Of a stretch of 64,000 nucleotides of DNA, positions 62,434-64,000 are shown piece after piece. The notes under the pieces are model-generated. The model saw only the letters and a program-made list of their open reading frames with translations, made no database searches and was not told where the DNA came from. Location: assembly GCF_006539125.1 (NCBI RefSeq), contig NZ_BJMK01000005.1, positions 1 through 64,000 of the forward strand, written 5' to 3'. A program made the position numbers and the translations under genes. Within the stretch, counting starts at the first letter, position 1. Every line of letters begins with the position of its first letter. Origin of the DNA: Gluconobacter sphaericus NBRC 12467. Its GTDB lineage: Bacteria > Pseudomonadota > Alphaproteobacteria > Acetobacterales > Acetobacteraceae.

Positions 62434-62910
62434 TTACCCCGCCTTTTTCCAACCCCGCTCTTCCTGTTTCCAATACACGAGATTGTGACCGGAAGATTTC
62501 ATCGCCACCCAGCGTTGTCTTGCCCGCTGAACGGATTGTGGATTTCCGCCATCGAACAGATCAAAAACCCGCGTAAAAGACGCAAACTCATCGCTCCCCG
62601 CACCATCCACACGGAACAGGAACCGAGCCTCGTTCGGCACATCCTCACCCTCGGTCAACCAGATCGGCTGCCGAGCCGCATGACTGCTCTTTGCAGTGCC
62701 ATGTGGCAACCAGACCGGGTCCCGGCATGCCCACAACGCCGCATCCAGCGCCATGACCGCAGCCGCATCGGGACAACGCACAACCGCACGCTCCCCCGCA
62801 TCCAGCGTCCGACCCAAAAGAGCCGGAAGCGCTTCTTCAAGCGGCGTACGAGTCAGATGATAGAACCCGACATCCACAGCGTGATCCTGCTCCTCAGGCG
62901 CTGGCTTCAT
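62434..62910 (-). CDS. holC: DNA polymerase III chi subunit
   Basis: A 158-residue HolC, which binds psi and single-stranded DNA-binding protein. [21 protein letters not shown] (about 15-35), [16 protein letters not shown] and DPVWLPHG fit the family. It overlaps pepA by 17 bases, and the pepA-holC pair is typical of alphaproteobacteria. Confidence 0.88.
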   Translation of the reverse strand: MKPAPEEQDHAVDVGFYHLTRTPLEEALPALLGRTLDAGERAVVRCPDAAAVMALDAALWACRDPVWLPHGTAKSSHAARQPIWLTEGEDVPNEARFLFRVDGAGSDEFASFTRVFDLFDGGNPQSVQRARQRWVAMKSSGHNLVYWKQEERGWKKAG

Positions 62911-64000
62911 GCACCTTCACGAACCGGTCCAGCAGACGCACACCAAAGCCCGTCGCACCCTTCGGCGCGATAGCGGACGCCTTGGTCTTCCAAGCCGTCC
63001 CCGCGATATCCAAGTGCGCCCAGTCCGTGTCACCCACGAAGCGCTTGAGGAATTCCGCGGCAAGGATCGCACTGCCCGGACGCCCACCGATATTCTTCAT
63101 GTCGGCAATATCGGAATCGATTTCGCGGTTATAGGCCTCGCCCATCGGCATCCGCCACAGGCCTTCGCCCACCTGAGCCCCAGCCTCGGCCAGCCCCTTC
63201 GCCAGCGCATCGCTATTGCTGAACAGACCGGCATTTTCATAGCCCAAGCTGACCACGATCGCGCCTGTGAGCGTGGCGAGATTGACCATCAGCTTCGGGC
63301 TGAACCGCTTGCGCGTGTAAGACAGCACATCCGCCAGAACGAGACGCCCTTCCGCATCGGTATTGAGGACTTCGATCGTCTGCCCATCATAAGCCCGCAC
63401 GATATCACCCGGACGCTGCGCCCCGCCGGACACCATGTTCTCAACCAGCCCGACCACACCGATCGCATTAACCGGTGCCTTACGACGGGCCAGCGCACTC
63501 ATGAGGCCAATCACAGTCGCGGCCCCGCCCATGTCGGTCTTCATCTCGTCCATGCCAGCCGCAGGCTTGATGGAAATGCCACCGCTATCGAATGTGACAC
63601 CCTTACCGATGAACGCCAGAGGCGCCTCGCTGCCACCGCCATCGTGACGGACAATCACCGTCCGGGGCTTGTGAACGCTACCCTGTGCTACGCCCAGAAG
63701 CGCGCCAAAACCCAGCTCCGTCATGGCCTTCTCGTCGAGAACCTCAACCGTGAGGCCAAGTTCCCGCAGTTCCTCAATACGCTGCGTAAAGGTCTGGGGA
63801 TAAAGCACATTCGGCGGCTCGCTCACGAGGTTCCGCGTCAGGATCACACCCTGCGAGACCGCATCCAGAGCCACCCACCGCGCCTGCGCTGCCGCGACGT
63901 CGGAAACCGCAACATGCAGCGTTTTCAGAACCGGCCGGCTGTCGGATTTTTTCGTGCGATACAGGTCGAAATCATAGGATGCCAGACGCGCTCCCAAAGC
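62894..64000 (-). CDS. pepA: leucyl aminopeptidase (partial, 5' end outside the window)
   Basis: C-terminal 368 residues or so of an M17 metallopeptidase. [32 protein letters not shown] holds metal and catalytic residues; [12 protein letters not shown] is the family hallmark. The reading frame runs off the window end without a convincing start; TTG near 63997 is not credible as the start because typical PepA is about 490 residues. It cleaves N-terminal residues from peptides in the cytoplasm. Confidence 0.94.
   Translation of the reverse strand, partial: ALGARLASYDFDLYRTKKSDSRPVLKTLHVAVSDVAAAQARWVALDAVSQGVILTRNLVSEPPNVLYPQTFTQRIEELRELGLTVEVLDEKAMTELGFGALLGVAQGSVHKPRTVIVRHDGGGSEAPLAFIGKGVTFDSGGISIKPAAGMDEMKTDMGGAATVIGLMSALARRKAPVNAIGVVGLVENMVSGGAQRPGDIVRAYDGQTIEVLNTDAEGRLVLADVLSYTRKRFSPKLMVNLATLTGAIVVSLGYENAGLFSNSDALAKGLAEAGAQVGEGLWRMPMGEAYNREIDSDIADMKNIGGRPGSAILAAEFLKRFVGDTDWAHLDIAGTAWKTKASAIAPKGATGFGVRLLDRFVKVHEASA

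Overview
The window is a compact, GC-rich alphaproteobacterial chromosome segment from an acetic acid bacterium (Acetobacteraceae), most likely Gluconobacter. The strongest pointers are an 808-residue membrane-bound PQQ glucose dehydrogenase that closely resembles the Gluconobacter enzyme as I remember it, a cyanide-insensitive type bd quinol oxidase with a third small subunit, and typical alphaproteobacterial gene orders (zapA-6S RNA-5-FCL; xseB-ispA-dxs-tlyA; ftsEX next to an MJ0042-type zinc-ribbon protein). I see no tRNA, rRNA, insertion sequence, integrase or CRISPR array.

Layout. 0.1-2.3 kb: a minus-strand cell-division/folate/6S RNA group. 2.4-4.6 kb: a small hypothetical plus a ThiE-like protein, then two lipoproteins (FAS1; Gly/Trp repeat). 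4.7-8.8 kb: an elongation factor P locus with both lysylation enzymes (EpmA, EpmB), AhpD-like protein, EF-P and an IMPase. 8.9-11.8 kb: a three-gene OmpA/MotA/MotB-like envelope motor. 11.8-17.6 kb: lepA, two glycosyltransferase-like genes and a purine permease. 17.6-18.6 kb: an isolated phage-type holin-like/muramidase-like pair behind its own promoter and terminator. 18.7-25.6 kb: tusA, the isoprenoid operon, rlmN, argG. 25.6-33.7 kb: FKBP lipoprotein, thymidine kinase, cytochrome c, trpS, lpxB, pheT, pheS, rplT, rpmI. 34-36.5 kb: glucose dehydrogenase. 36.6-42.9 kb: TonB-like, CRDxKGKFTKC-repeat protein, sufE, two overlapping histidine kinases, small membrane proteins. 43-47.4 kb: ftsE-ftsX-ydcF-like-plsC-DUF2125. 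47.6-50.2 kb: cioAB plus a DUF2474-type subunit. 50.3-54.4 kb: glyoxalase II, methyltransferase, psd-pssA, ROK fructokinase. 54.6-62.3 kb: a minus-strand run of a Rieske oxygenase, an aldo/keto reductase and six tightly coupled genes related to the membrane-bound hydrogenase-4/complex I superfamily. 62.4 kb to the end: holC and a truncated pepA.

How the genes work together. Periplasmic glucose oxidation by the dehydrogenase feeds ubiquinol, which the bd-type oxidase can re-oxidise; a perfect FNR-type palindrome upstream of cioA suggests oxygen or redox control. EF-P, EpmA and EpmB form a translation-rescue module. FtsEX, ZapA and the MotAB/OmpA proteins act in the envelope and divisome; psd, pssA, plsC and lpxB build phospholipid and lipid A.

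The most unusual part is the six-gene hydrogenase-like operon. All four predicted nickel-ligand cysteines of its large subunit are replaced, the charged residues expected in its short antiporter-like subunit are absent, and there is no ferredoxin-like subunit. Yet every frame is open and every junction overlaps, so it looks like a maintained complex that is no longer a hydrogenase. Second in interest is the promoter-terminator-holin-lysozyme arrangement at 17.6-18.6 kb, which resembles a phage late lysis control region.
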